64,000 nucleotides of DNA from UBA2357 sp041678045 (GTDB taxonomy: Bacteria; Pseudomonadota; Gammaproteobacteria; Burkholderiales; Rhodocyclaceae), in NCBI GenBank assembly GCA_041678045.1, contig JBAYOV010000007.1, positions 1 to 64,000 of the forward strand, in the 5' to 3' direction. This document shows positions 25,239 to 35,004 of this stretch, in pieces (position 1 is the first letter of the stretch; the number at the start of each line of letters is the position of its first letter). Below the pieces are notes generated by a model. It did no database searches. It had not been told where the DNA came from and saw nothing but the letters and a program-made list of their open reading frames with translations. A program made the translations under genes and the position numbers.

Positions 25239-26419
25239 AAGCCGTCCTCGTTCTGAATGCAGGCTCCAGCAGCCTGAAGTTTGCCTTGTTTCCGATGGAG
25301 AACGGCCTGGCCGACAGTCCGTGCGTGTCGGGCCAGGTAGAAGGGCTGGGTGCCAGCCCGACCTTCAGCGTGCGCAATGGTGATGGACGCAAGCAGACCG
25401 AAGCCGTCGCGACCTCCGGCGAACTGGGCACACAGCACCGCGATGCGCTCAGCCACCTGTTCCGCTGGCTGGAGACCAACAGCCCGGCAATCGACATCGT
25501 CGCCGCCGGCCATCGGGTGGTGCACGGCGGCGACCGCTACAGCGCGCCGATCCGTCTGGACAACGCCCTGCTCACCGAGTTGGACGCCTTCGTGCCGCTC
25601 GCCCCGCTGCACCAGCCGCACAACCTGCGCGCAGTGCGGGCGGTGGCGCAGTTGATGCCGGACATTCCGCAGATTGCCTGCTTCGACACCGCCTTCCACC
25701 GCACCCAGCCGGCGGTGGCCCAGGCCTTTGCGCTCCCCCGCGCACTGTCGGCCGAAGGCATCAAGCGCTACGGTTTTCATGGCCTGTCGTACGACTATGT
25801 GGCCCGGCAACTGCCCGAAATACTGGGCGAGCGCGCCCGGGGCGCAGTGGTGATTGCCCACCTGGGCAACGGCGCCTCGATGTGTGCCCTGCGCGATGGC
25901 AAGAGCGTGGCCTCGACAATGGGGTTCACCGCAGTGGAAGGGCTGGTGATGGGTACCCGCACAGGCAGCCTCGACCCTGGCGTGCTGCTCTATCTGATGG
26001 ACGAGAAGGGCATGGATGCGAAGGCCCTGACCACCCTGCTCTACAAGGAGTCCGGCCTGCTCGGCGTCTCCGGGATCAGCCAGGACATGCGCACCCTGCT
26101 CGACTCCGAGGCACCCGAGGCGCGGGAAGCGGTGGATTTGTTCTGCTACCGCATTGCACGCGAACTGGGTTCGCTCGCTGCCGCCGCTGGCGGGCTCGAC
26201 GCACTGGTGTTCACCGGTGGCATCGGCGAGCACGCAGCGCCGGTGCGCGAGAAGGTCGCGGCCCTGTCGGGCTGGCTGGGCGTGGCGCTGGATGCGCAGG
26301 CCAACGCCCGGCACGCGCAACGCATCGAATCGGCCGACAGCAAGGTGGCCGTGGCGGTGGTGCCGACCAACGAGGAACGCATGATCGCGCGCTACACGGT
26401 GGAGCTGCTCGGGGCCTGA
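25235..26419 (+). CDS. ackA: Acetate kinase
   Basis: The 394-residue cytoplasmic kinase interconverts acetyl phosphate plus ADP with acetate plus ATP. The N-terminal phosphate motif is NAGSSSLKFALF, GFHGLSYDYV holds a catalytic histidine, and HLGNGASM and GTRTGSLDPG are family signatures; FTGGIGEH lies near the end. The start ATG overlaps the stop of the phosphotransacetylase fusion (ATGA), showing tight coupling. A strong terminator follows at 26458. Confidence 0.95.
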   Translation: MKAVLVLNAGSSSLKFALFPMENGLADSPCVSGQVEGLGASPTFSVRNGDGRKQTEAVATSGELGTQHRDALSHLFRWLETNSPAIDIVAAGHRVVHGGDRYSAPIRLDNALLTELDAFVPLAPLHQPHNLRAVRAVAQLMPDIPQIACFDTAFHRTQPAVAQAFALPRALSAEGIKRYGFHGLSYDYVARQLPEILGERARGAVVIAHLGNGASMCALRDGKSVASTMGFTAVEGLVMGTRTGSLDPGVLLYLMDEKGMDAKALTTLLYKESGLLGVSGISQDMRTLLDSEAPEAREAVDLFCYRIARELGSLAAAAGGLDALVFTGGIGEHAAPVREKVAALSGWLGVALDAQANARHAQRIESADSKVAVAVVPTNEERMIARYTVELLGA

Positions 26420-26457
26420 GCCTGACCTCGCGCCACCGCGCTGCCTGACACCCCAAC

Positions 26458-26500
26458 AAGAAGGGCGACCGTGAATCATCACGGTCGCCCTTCTTCCTTT
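26458..26500. terminator. Bidirectional intrinsic terminator between ackA and gltD
   Basis: A perfect 17-bp stem (26458-26474 with 26479-26495) encloses the four-base loop ATCA. TTCCTTTCT follows on the plus strand and TTGTTGGGG on the minus strand. It separates the convergent ackA and gltD genes and is the strongest terminator in the window. Confidence 0.9.
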
Positions 26501-26517
26501 CTGTCTTGCTTCGACGC

Positions 26518-27981
26518 TCAGCGCGGCAGAACGCTTTCGCCCATCAGGAACTCATCCACGGCCCGGGCACACTGGCGACCTTCGCGAATGGCCCACACCA
26601 CCAGCGACTGTCCCCGGCGCATGTCACCGGCAGCAAACACCTTGGGCACATTGGTGGCATAGCAACCGGCGCCGTCCGTGGTGGCGCTGGCATTGCCGCG
26701 ACTGTCGCTGGTCACGCCGAAGGCCTCGAGCACGCCACCCACCGGCCGGGTGAAACCCATGGCAAACAGCACCAGGTCGGCCTTCAGCTCGAACTCGCTG
26801 CCGGGCACCTCGCTCATGTGGCCATCCGTCCAGTCCAGCCGCACCGCCTTGAGTGCCTTGACCTTGCCGTTTTCACCGATGAACGCCTTGGTGGCGACGG
26901 CAAATTCACGTGTGCAACCTTCCTCGTGCGAGCTGGAGGTGCGCAGCTTGGTGGGCCAGTAAGGCCAGGTGAGTGCCTTGTCCTCCTGCTCGGGCGGCAT
27001 CGGCATCAGCTCGAACTGGGTGACGGACGCCGCACCATGGCGGTTGGAGGTGCCCACGCAGTCCGAACCGGTGTCACCACCGCCGATCACCACCACATGC
27101 TTGCCGGAGGCGGAAATCGGATTCGGGCGATCCCCTGCCACGGCCTTGTTCTGCGGAATCAGGAATTCAAGCGCGAAATGCACACCGTCCAGCTCACGCC
27201 CCGGCACCGGCAAATCACGCGGCACCTCGGCGCCGCCGGCCAGCACCACGGCGTCGAACTCGGCCTGGAGGCGCTCGGCACCGATCACCTCGGTGGCGTC
27301 ATTGATGATGCCCTCCGGCATGTCGCATTCGCCCACCATCACGCGGGTCCGGAAAGTCACCCCCTCGGCCTGCATCTGTGCGACGCGGCGGTCGATGAGG
27401 CTCTTTTCCATCTTGAAGTCGGGAATGCCATAACGCAGCAGGCCACCGATCCGGTCGTTCTTCTCGAACACCGTCACGTCATGACCGGCCCGCGCCAGCT
27501 GCTGCGCAGCCGCCAGTCCGGCCGGGCCGGAGCCGACCACGGCCACCTTGCGGCCGGTTCGGGTAGCCGGCGGCTGAGCGGTGACCCAACCTTCTTCCCA
27601 GGCCTTGTCGATGATCGCGTGCTCGATCGACTTGATGCCGACCGGGTCGTTGTTGATGTTCAGCGTGCACGCCGCCTCACAGGGCGCCGGGCAGATACGT
27701 CCGGTGAACTCCGGGAAGTTGTTGGTGGAGTGCAGCACATCGAGCGCGGCCTGCCACTGATGGCGATACACCAGGTCATTCCAGTCGGGAATGATGTTGT
27801 TTACCGGGCAACCGTTGTTGCAGAACGGAATGCCGCAGTCCATGCAGCGCGCGCCCTGCTGGGCGGCCTGTGCATCGTCCAGGCGAAAAACGAACTCACG
27901 ATACTTCTTCACCCGTTCGGAAGCCGGCTCATAGGCTTCCGACAGGCGCTGATACTCAAGGAATCCGGTTGGCTTACCCAT
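26518..27981 (-). CDS. gltD: Glutamate synthase (NADPH) small subunit
   Basis: The 487-residue subunit feeds electrons from NADPH to the large subunit for glutamate synthesis. The N-terminal cysteine cluster CMDCGIPFCNNGCP and later CPAPCEAAC bind iron-sulfur centres. The FAD motif is VAVVGSGPAGLAAAQQLARAG (near 135) and the NADPH motif is VVIGGGDTGSDCVG (near 275). ATG 27981 begins MGKPTGFLEYQR, the family start, one base after the gltB stop; the longer frame to 28047 would run back into gltB. The order gltB-gltD is the usual operon. Confidence 0.97.
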   Translation of the reverse strand: MGKPTGFLEYQRLSEAYEPASERVKKYREFVFRLDDAQAAQQGARCMDCGIPFCNNGCPVNNIIPDWNDLVYRHQWQAALDVLHSTNNFPEFTGRICPAPCEAACTLNINNDPVGIKSIEHAIIDKAWEEGWVTAQPPATRTGRKVAVVGSGPAGLAAAQQLARAGHDVTVFEKNDRIGGLLRYGIPDFKMEKSLIDRRVAQMQAEGVTFRTRVMVGECDMPEGIINDATEVIGAERLQAEFDAVVLAGGAEVPRDLPVPGRELDGVHFALEFLIPQNKAVAGDRPNPISASGKHVVVIGGGDTGSDCVGTSNRHGAASVTQFELMPMPPEQEDKALTWPYWPTKLRTSSSHEEGCTREFAVATKAFIGENGKVKALKAVRLDWTDGHMSEVPGSEFELKADLVLFAMGFTRPVGGVLEAFGVTSDSRGNASATTDGAGCYATNVPKVFAAGDMRRGQSLVVWAIREGRQCARAVDEFLMGESVLPR

Positions 27982-27982
27982 G

Positions 27983-30900
27983 TTAAGCGGCCTCCAGTTG
28001 GCTCTTGCGCTGCTCGGCCATCTCGGCGAGTGCGCGACGGTACTCATGCGGCATCACCTTGACGAACTGTTTGCGCCAGGTGCTCCAGTTATCCAGAATT
28101 TCACGGGCGCGCGGGCTGCCGGTGAGTCTTGCGTGACGCTCGATCAGCCCCTTCAGAATGAACTCGTCGCCCATTTCGAGGTGGTCGATGTCGACCCGGC
28201 CATGCGATTCCAGCTCGTCACCGGACTCCGACCCCTTGCGTGCCTCAACTTCGTCGGGCAGCGGTTCGAGCGCCACCTGTGCCATGTTGCAGCGCGTCTC
28301 GAACTGGCCGTCCTCGTCCAGCACATAGGCCACGCCACCGGACATGCCGGCGGCGAAGTTGCGCCCGGTCTGCCCGAGCACCACCACGGTGCCGCCGGTC
28401 ATGTACTCGCACCCATGGTCGCCCACGCCTTCCACCACAGCCGTGGCGCCGGAGTTGCGCACCGCAAAGCGCTCCCCGCCGACACCGGCCAGATAGGCCT
28501 CGCCTTCGGTCGCGCCGTACAGCACGGTGTTGCCAATGATGATGTTCTCGGCCGTCAGACCACGGAAACTGGGGTCCGGGCGCACGACGATGCGTCCGCC
28601 GGAGAGGCCCTTGCCCACGTAGTCGTTGCCCTCGCCCACCAACTCCAGGGTCACGCCCCGCGCCAGGAAGGCGCCAAAGCTTTGGCCAGCCGTACCACTC
28701 AGACACACGTGAATGGTGTTTTCCGACAGGCCTGCATGGCCGTAGCGGCCCGCCACGGCCCCGGACAACATGGCCCCCACGGTGCGGTTGGTGTTGCGCA
28801 CCGGCAGGTCAATGCGCACCTTCTCGCGCCGGGCCAGCGCGGGCTCGGCAAGGCGAATGAGTTCCTGATCGAGCGCCTGGTCCAGTCCGTGATCCTGGGT
28901 GTCGACATGCAGGCGCGGTTCGCTGGCCGGCACGTCGGGACGGTAAAAGATACGCGCGTAATCCAGACCCTTCGCTTTCCAGTGCTCGATGCCCTTGCGC
29001 ATGTCGAGCAGATCGGCCCGGCCGATCAGGTCGTCAAAGCGACGGATGCCCAGTTCGGCCATCAGCTCGCGCACCTCTTCGGCGACAAAGAAGAAGTAAT
29101 TCACCACATGCTCGGGCTGCCCGGAGAACTTGCGACGCAGCACCGGATCCTGCGTGGCCACGCCCACCGGACAGGTGTTCAGATGGCATTTGCGCATCAT
29201 GATGCAGCCTTCGACCACCAGCGGTGCAGTGGCAAAACCGAATTCGTCCGCACCGAGCAGGGCGCCGATGAGCACGTCGCGACCGGTCTTCATCTGACCA
29301 TCGACCTGCACCCGGATGCGGCCACGCAAGCGGTTGAGCACCAGCGTCTGCTGGGTTTCGGCCAGTCCCAGCTCCCACGGCGAGCCAGCATGCTTGATCG
29401 AGGACCAGGGGCTGGCACCGGTACCGCCGTCGTGGCCGGCAATCACCAGGTGGTCGGCCTTGGCCTTGGCCACGCCGGCAGCCACCGTGCCGACACCAAC
29501 TTCGGACACCAGCTTCACCGATACATCGGCCGCCGGATTGACGTTCTTCAGATCGTGGATCAGCTGCGCCAGATCCTCGATCGAATAAATGTCATGGTGC
29601 GGCGGCGGCGAGATGAGACCGACCCCCGGCACCGAATGGCGCAGGAAACCGATGTATTCGCTCACCTTGTGGCCGGGCAATTGGCCACCTTCGCCGGGCT
29701 TGGCGCCCTGCGCCATCTTGATCTGGATCTGGTCGGCATTGGCCAGGTATTCGGCCGTGACGCCAAAGCGGCCGGAGGCCACCTGCTTGATCGACGAGCG
29801 CAGGCTGTCGCCGGGTTGCAGTTCGAGGTCACGCTCGATGCGTTTTTCGCCGATGATCTGCGACAGGCGCATGGCCTGGGTGATCGGCTTGAAACGCATC
29901 GGGTCTTCGCCCCCCTCGCCGGTATTGGAGCGTCCGCCGATGCGGTTCATGGCAACGGCCAGCGTGGTATGCGCCTCGGTGGAGATCGAGCCGAGCGACA
30001 TCGCCCCCGTGGCAAAACGGCGCACGATCTCTTTTGCCGGTTCCACTTCGTCGAGCGGCACAGCCGGACCCGCCGGCTTGAGTTCGAACAGGCCGCGCAG
30101 CGTCATGTGACGGCGGGTCTGGTCGTTGATGATGCGGGCGTACTCCTTGTACGAGTCGTACTTGCCGGAACGGGTAGCGTGCTGCAACCGGGCAATCGCA
30201 TCCGGAGTCCACATGTGCTCGTCGCCGCGCGCACGGTAGGCGTACTCGCCGCCTGCGTCGAGCATGCTGGCCAGCACGGGGTCGGGGCTGAAGGCCTTCT
30301 TGTGGAGCCGCATCACCTCTTCCATCACCTCGAACACGCCCATGCCTTCCACCTGGCTGGTGGTGCCGGTGAAGTAACGGTCGATGAAGCGCTTCTGCAG
30401 GCCCACGGCCTCGAAGATCTGCGCGCCGGTATACGACATGTAGGTGGAAATGCCCATCTTGGACATCACCTTCATCAGCCCCTTGCCGATCGCCTTCACG
30501 AAGTGCTTGATGTACTTGCTGGCGGTGTCTTCGTCACCGGCCAGCTCGGCCAGCGTCTCCATCGCCAGGTACGGGTGCACCGCTTCGGCGCCATAGCCTG
30601 CGAGCACGGCAAAGTGATGGACCTCGCGGGCACTGCCGGTTTCCACGACCAGCCCGGCACGGGTACGCAGCCCCTTGGTGACCAGATGCTGGTGGATGGC
30701 GGACAGGGCGAGCAGGGCCGGAATCGCGACATGCTCGTCATCGACATTGCGGTCCGAGATGATGAGGATGCTGTAGCCGAGTTGCACGGCATCCTCGGCC
30801 TCGGCGCACAGCGAGGCAAGGCGTGCCTCGACCCCTTCCTTGCCCCACGCCACCGGATAGCAGATATCCAGCACGGTGGACTTGAACTTGTCCTTGGTAT

Positions 30901-32659
30901 AGCGCGCGATGTTGCGGATCTTCGCCATGTCGGCGAAATCCAGCACCGGCTGGGTCATCTCCAGCCGGAACGGCGGGTTGATCTCGTTGATTTCCAGCAA
31001 ATTGGGCTTGGGCCCGATGAAGGACACCAGCGACATCACCAACTGTTCCCGGATCGGATCGATGGGCGGGTTGGTGACCTGTGCGAAAAGCTGCCGGAAG
31101 TAGTTGTAGAGCGGCTTTTCACGGGACGACAGCACCGCCAGCGGGGAGTCGTTACCCATCGAGCCGGTGGCTTCCTCACCGGCCTTGCCCATCGGCTCGA
31201 GGATGAACTTGATGTCTTCCTGGGTGTAGCCAAAGGCTTGCTGGCGATCCAGCAGCCCGGTGTCGCTCTTCGGCGAAGTGGCGTCGGCCGGAGCGGCCAC
31301 TTCGTCGAGCTTGACGTTGATGCGGTTCAGCCAGTCGGTGTAAGGACGTGCGTTGGCGAGCGAGTCCTTGATCTCGCGGTCATCGATGATGCGTCCCTGC
31401 TCCATGTCGATGAGGAACATCTTGCCGGGCTGCAGACGCCACTTCTTCACCACCTTGCTGTCGGGGATGGGCAGCACGCCGGACTCGGACGCCATCACCA
31501 CCAGATCATCGTCCGTGACCAGATAGCGTGCCGGACGCAGACCGTTGCGGTCCAGCGTGGCGCCGATCTGGCGGCCATCGGTGAAGGCCACGGCGGCCGG
31601 ACCGTCCCACGGCTCCATCATTGCCGCATGGTACTCGTAGAAGGCGCGACGCTTTTCGTCCATGTGAGTATGAGATTCCCAGGCTTCGGGAATCATCATC
31701 ATCATCGCGTGCGCCAGTGAGTAGCCGCTCATCACCAGCAGTTCGAGCGCATTGTCAAAGGCGGCAGAATCGGACTGACCGGGATAGATCAGCGGCCAGA
31801 TCTTTTCAAGGTCGGCACCCAGCAGCGGGGACGATACGCCCTTCTCGCGTGCGCGCATCCAGTTATAGTTGCCGCGCAGGGTGTTGATCTCGCCGTTGTG
31901 GGCGATGTAGCGGAAGGGGTGTGCCAGATTCCACTTCGGGAAAGTGTTCGTCGAAAAACGCTGGTGCACCAGCGCCAGCGCGGACACCGCACGCGGATCG
32001 CGCAGGTCCGGGTAGTACTCACCCACCTGGGTGGCCAGCAGCAGCCCCTTGTAGTTCACCGTGCGGGTGGACATCGACACCATGTAAAACTCGCGCCCAT
32101 GCTTGAGCTTGAGCGCATTGATCGCATTGGCTGCGCGGCGACGGGCCACATACAGCTTGCGCTCCAGCGCCTCGGGCACCATCACGTCCGGACCGCGCCC
32201 GACGAAAACCTGACGGATCACCGGCTCGGTCGCCTTCACTGCGGGCGACATCGGCATGTCGCGGTTTACCGGCACATCGCGCCAGCCCAGCACGACCTGC
32301 CCTTCGGCGCGGATCGCGCGCTCGATTTCTTCTTCGCAGGCCAGCCGCGAAGCCTGTTCCTTGGGCATGAACACCACGCCCACACCATATTCGCCCGGCG
32401 CAGGGAGGGTCACGCCGAGCGCGGCCATTTCTTCGCGGTACAGGCGGTCCGGTATCTGAATCAGAATGCCGGCTCCGTCACCCTGCAGGGGGTCGGCCCC
32501 CACCGCGCCCCGGTGATCGAGATTCTTCAGGATTTCGAGCCCCTGACTGATGATCTCGTGACGCTTCCTGCCCTTGATGTGCGCGACAAAGCCGACACCA
32601 CAGGCATCATGTTCATTGACCGGGTCGTACAGACCCTGCTTCTGGGGGAGATCCATCAT
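27983..32659 (-). CDS. gltB: Glutamate synthase (NADPH) large subunit
   Basis: The product of about 1558 residues is a class II glutaminase fused to an FMN/[3Fe-4S] synthase. ACGVGFVAHIKGRKRHE near residue 20 provides the N-terminal catalytic cysteine after a short propeptide. The Fe-S ligands lie in CIMMRKCHLNTCPVG, and the synthase loop reads GHDGGTGASPWSSIKHAG. The C-terminal beta-helix has many glycine-rich turns such as GGTVVVLGQTGRNFAAGMSGG. ATG 32659 is preferred because GAGG lies six bases upstream. Two earlier in-frame starts (GTG 32674, ATG 32668 region) have poorer spacing. It transfers glutamine amide to 2-oxoglutarate with gltD. Confidence 0.96.
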   Translation of the reverse strand: MMDLPQKQGLYDPVNEHDACGVGFVAHIKGRKRHEIISQGLEILKNLDHRGAVGADPLQGDGAGILIQIPDRLYREEMAALGVTLPAPGEYGVGVVFMPKEQASRLACEEEIERAIRAEGQVVLGWRDVPVNRDMPMSPAVKATEPVIRQVFVGRGPDVMVPEALERKLYVARRRAANAINALKLKHGREFYMVSMSTRTVNYKGLLLATQVGEYYPDLRDPRAVSALALVHQRFSTNTFPKWNLAHPFRYIAHNGEINTLRGNYNWMRAREKGVSSPLLGADLEKIWPLIYPGQSDSAAFDNALELLVMSGYSLAHAMMMMIPEAWESHTHMDEKRRAFYEYHAAMMEPWDGPAAVAFTDGRQIGATLDRNGLRPARYLVTDDDLVVMASESGVLPIPDSKVVKKWRLQPGKMFLIDMEQGRIIDDREIKDSLANARPYTDWLNRINVKLDEVAAPADATSPKSDTGLLDRQQAFGYTQEDIKFILEPMGKAGEEATGSMGNDSPLAVLSSREKPLYNYFRQLFAQVTNPPIDPIREQLVMSLVSFIGPKPNLLEINEINPPFRLEMTQPVLDFADMAKIRNIARYTKDKFKSTVLDICYPVAWGKEGVEARLASLCAEAEDAVQLGYSILIISDRNVDDEHVAIPALLALSAIHQHLVTKGLRTRAGLVVETGSAREVHHFAVLAGYGAEAVHPYLAMETLAELAGDEDTASKYIKHFVKAIGKGLMKVMSKMGISTYMSYTGAQIFEAVGLQKRFIDRYFTGTTSQVEGMGVFEVMEEVMRLHKKAFSPDPVLASMLDAGGEYAYRARGDEHMWTPDAIARLQHATRSGKYDSYKEYARIINDQTRRHMTLRGLFELKPAGPAVPLDEVEPAKEIVRRFATGAMSLGSISTEAHTTLAVAMNRIGGRSNTGEGGEDPMRFKPITQAMRLSQIIGEKRIERDLELQPGDSLRSSIKQVASGRFGVTAEYLANADQIQIKMAQGAKPGEGGQLPGHKVSEYIGFLRHSVPGVGLISPPPHHDIYSIEDLAQLIHDLKNVNPAADVSVKLVSEVGVGTVAAGVAKAKADHLVIAGHDGGTGASPWSSIKHAGSPWELGLAETQQTLVLNRLRGRIRVQVDGQMKTGRDVLIGALLGADEFGFATAPLVVEGCIMMRKCHLNTCPVGVATQDPVLRRKFSGQPEHVVNYFFFVAEEVRELMAELGIRRFDDLIGRADLLDMRKGIEHWKAKGLDYARIFYRPDVPASEPRLHVDTQDHGLDQALDQELIRLAEPALARREKVRIDLPVRNTNRTVGAMLSGAVAGRYGHAGLSENTIHVCLSGTAGQSFGAFLARGVTLELVGEGNDYVGKGLSGGRIVVRPDPSFRGLTAENIIIGNTVLYGATEGEAYLAGVGGERFAVRNSGATAVVEGVGDHGCEYMTGGTVVVLGQTGRNFAAGMSGGVAYVLDEDGQFETRCNMAQVALEPLPDEVEARKGSESGDELESHGRVDIDHLEMGDEFILKGLIERHARLTGSPRAREILDNWSTWRKQFVKVMPHEYRRALAEMAEQRKSQLEAA

Positions 32660-32797
32660 GCTCATCCTCAACACAAAACAACAACCGGGCGGCGCCGGGG
32701 TGGAATGGGGTCAGAAAACGAAAGCAAATATCAGGCCAGTTTTTGAAGGACGCAAAACCACCTCCGCCGCCCCGGCGGACAGACAGGCGCGCACTTC

Positions 32798-33925
32798 CTA
32801 CAACGACACTTCGCCCACGGCAAACAGCCGTCGATGCTCCCTGATCGCATAGCGATCGGTCATCCCCGCGATATAGTCTGCAATTGCCCGAGCCTTGTCA
32901 GACTGCGCTCTTTGCTGGAAGCGTGCTGGCAACAGGCGGGGTTCGGTCATGAAGGCGTCAAACAGGTCGGTAATGATGTGCTGCGCCTTGTTGGTCATTC
33001 GAAGTACCTGATAGTGGCGGTACAGATTCTGGTGCAGAAAGCGCTTGAGCACGACAAGGCGCGGCTTGAGTGCATCGGAATAGCCCACCAGGGGCGGCGC
33101 CCGTGATACATCATGGTGCATCTGAACGCCGGAGCGCACAATATTGGTGCGCGTCTGCTCGATCAGATCACGCACCATCAGGTTGATCATCCGGCGGATG
33201 ATTTCATGTACCTGCCTGCGCCCCTCCAGACCCGGCCAATCCCGTGCCACCTGCTCGCGCTGCTCGCGAAACAGGTCCACCTCATTGAGCTGATCCAGCG
33301 TAATCAGGCCTGAACGCAGGCCGTCGTCGATATCGTGATTGTTGTAGGCGATTTCGTCGGCCAGGTTGGCCAACTGCGCCTCCAGCGAAGGCTGCCGTCC
33401 GAGCAGAAAACGCTCCCCAAGCATGCCCAGTTTTTGTGCATTGACTGGCGAACAATGCTTGAGAATGCCTTCCCGGGTCTCGTAAGTGAGGTTCAGGCCG
33501 TTGAAGGCGGCATAACGCTCCTCCAACTCATCGACAATACGCAATGACTGAAGGTTGTGCTCGAAGCCGCCATGACCCTTCATGCACTGATTCAGTGCAT
33601 CTTGACCCGCATGCCCAAAAGCGGTGTGTCCAAGATCGTGCGCGAGAGCAATGGCCTCGGTCAGGTCCTCGTTGAGCCCCAGGGTGCGTGCAATGCCACG
33701 GCTGATCTGCGCCACTTCGATGGTGTGCGTCAGGCGGGTACGGAACAGATCCCCCTCATGATTGACGAAAACCTGAGTTTTGTACTCCAGTCGCCGGAAC
33801 GCGGTGCAATGCACGATGCGATCCCGGTCGCGCTGGAACTCGCTGCGAATTCCGGGATGGGGCTCCTCATGCCCGCGCCCGCGCGACACGGCCTCGCTGA
33901 CTGCATAAGAAGCCAGGGCATTCAT
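32798..33925 (-). CDS. dgt: dGTPase-like HD-domain triphosphohydrolase
   Basis: The 375-residue protein belongs to the dGTP triphosphohydrolase family, which removes triphosphate from dNTPs in the cytoplasm. The HD metal site is visible: RLTHTIEVAQISR gives the first His, AHDLGHTAFGHAG the His-Asp pair, and LADEIAYNNHDIDDG the distal Asp. The N-terminal HPGIRSEFQRDRDRIVH-TAFRRLEYKTQVF segment is typical of the shorter type 2 proteins. Its start overlaps the aroB stop by four bases, so it is the last gene of the pilM-Q/aroKB run. A 138-base gap follows before gltB. Confidence 0.92.
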   Translation of the reverse strand: MNALASYAVSEAVSRGRGHEEPHPGIRSEFQRDRDRIVHCTAFRRLEYKTQVFVNHEGDLFRTRLTHTIEVAQISRGIARTLGLNEDLTEAIALAHDLGHTAFGHAGQDALNQCMKGHGGFEHNLQSLRIVDELEERYAAFNGLNLTYETREGILKHCSPVNAQKLGMLGERFLLGRQPSLEAQLANLADEIAYNNHDIDDGLRSGLITLDQLNEVDLFREQREQVARDWPGLEGRRQVHEIIRRMINLMVRDLIEQTRTNIVRSGVQMHHDVSRAPPLVGYSDALKPRLVVLKRFLHQNLYRHYQVLRMTNKAQHIITDLFDAFMTEPRLLPARFQQRAQSDKARAIADYIAGMTDRYAIREHRRLFAVGEVSL

Positions 33926-35004
33926 GGACTGCGCTTCCGGATGGCGTCACTCATCTGCGCCTCGGTCGCCCCCGCATGGATCACGCCCTTGCCCAGGGAT
34001 TGCAGCAAAATGAGCCGCGACTGACCGCCTTCGACCTTCTTGTCCCCCGCCATGAGTTCAAGATACCGCGCAACCGGCAGGGCCGGCCCGGTCACCGGCA
34101 AACCGGCACGCAGGAACAGGGCCTCGATCCGGTTCACATCCTGTGCCGACAACCAGCCGAGTTGGTGCGACAGTTCGGCGGCCATCATCGTGCCCGCTGC
34201 CACGCCCTCTCCGTGCAGCCATGCGCCATAGCCCATGCCGGCCTCGATGGCGTGACCGAAGGTGTGGCCAAGATTGAGCAGTGCGCGCTCGCCCTGCTCC
34301 GTCTCGTCCGCTGCCACCACCGCCGCCTTGTTCGCACAGGAACGCTCGATGGCAAAGGCGAGCGCTTCCGTGTCGCGTGCCAGCAAGCGTTCCATATGCT
34401 CTTCCAGCCAGAGCAGGAACTCAAGGTCCCGGATCAGGCCGTATTTGATCACTTCGGCCAGACCGGCCTTCAACTCGGCATCCGGCAAGGTGTCGAGAGT
34501 GGCAATATCGGCAAGCACCAGCCTGGGCTGGTAGAAAGCCCCGATCATGTTCTTGCCCAGGGGATGGTTGATCGCGGTCTTGCCCCCCACCGAAGAATCG
34601 ACCTGCGACAGCAGGGTGGTGGGAATCTGGATGAAGGGCATTCCACGCTGATAGGCCGAAGCCGCAAAGCCAGCCATGTCGCCCACCACCCCCCCACCCA
34701 GCGCAATCAGTGTGGTCGAACGCTCGCAGCGATCCGCCAACAGGGCATCGAAAACCAGGTTCAGGGTCTGCCAGTCCTTGTGCGCTTCGCCGTCAGGCAA
34801 CACCACCCGGGTCAATCGCACCCCGGCGCGCTCCAGTGCCCCAGCCAGGCGCTCCAGATACAGGGGCGCGACCACATCGTTGGTGACGATGGCCGCACGG
34901 GGCTTTTTCAGGAAAGGCGTGATGAGTTCAGGTCGGTCGATGAGGTCACGACCGACATGAATCGGATAAGTGCGCTCAGCGAGCTCTACATTCAGGGTGC
35001 GCAT
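33922..35004 (-). CDS. aroB: 3-dehydroquinate synthase
   Basis: The 360-residue enzyme makes 3-dehydroquinate in the shikimate pathway using NAD and a divalent metal. The NAD loop LIALGGGVVGDMAGFAAS is followed by PTTLLSQVDSSVGGKTAIN and KNMIGAFYQP, all family signatures; metal-binding His occurs in NLGHTFGHAIE. It overlaps the end of aroK by 29 bases and the start of dgt by four. The aroK-aroB order behind pilQ is common in proteobacteria. Confidence 0.97.
   Translation of the reverse strand: MRTLNVELAERTYPIHVGRDLIDRPELITPFLKKPRAAIVTNDVVAPLYLERLAGALERAGVRLTRVVLPDGEAHKDWQTLNLVFDALLADRCERSTTLIALGGGVVGDMAGFAASAYQRGMPFIQIPTTLLSQVDSSVGGKTAINHPLGKNMIGAFYQPRLVLADIATLDTLPDAELKAGLAEVIKYGLIRDLEFLLWLEEHMERLLARDTEALAFAIERSCANKAAVVAADETEQGERALLNLGHTFGHAIEAGMGYGAWLHGEGVAAGTMMAAELSHQLGWLSAQDVNRIEALFLRAGLPVTGPALPVARYLELMAGDKKVEGGQSRLILLQSLGKGVIHAGATEAQMSDAIRKRSP

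Noticed and set aside
26505..26530. GCTTCGACGCTCAG near the gltD end resembles the RPELVEG repeat core
   Set aside because: Only about a dozen bases match and the flanks do not, so it is most likely chance.
27980..31720. A 1246-codon open frame antisense to gltB
   Set aside because: It is His/Gln/Gly-rich shadow sequence produced by high GC on the strand opposite a clear gltB.
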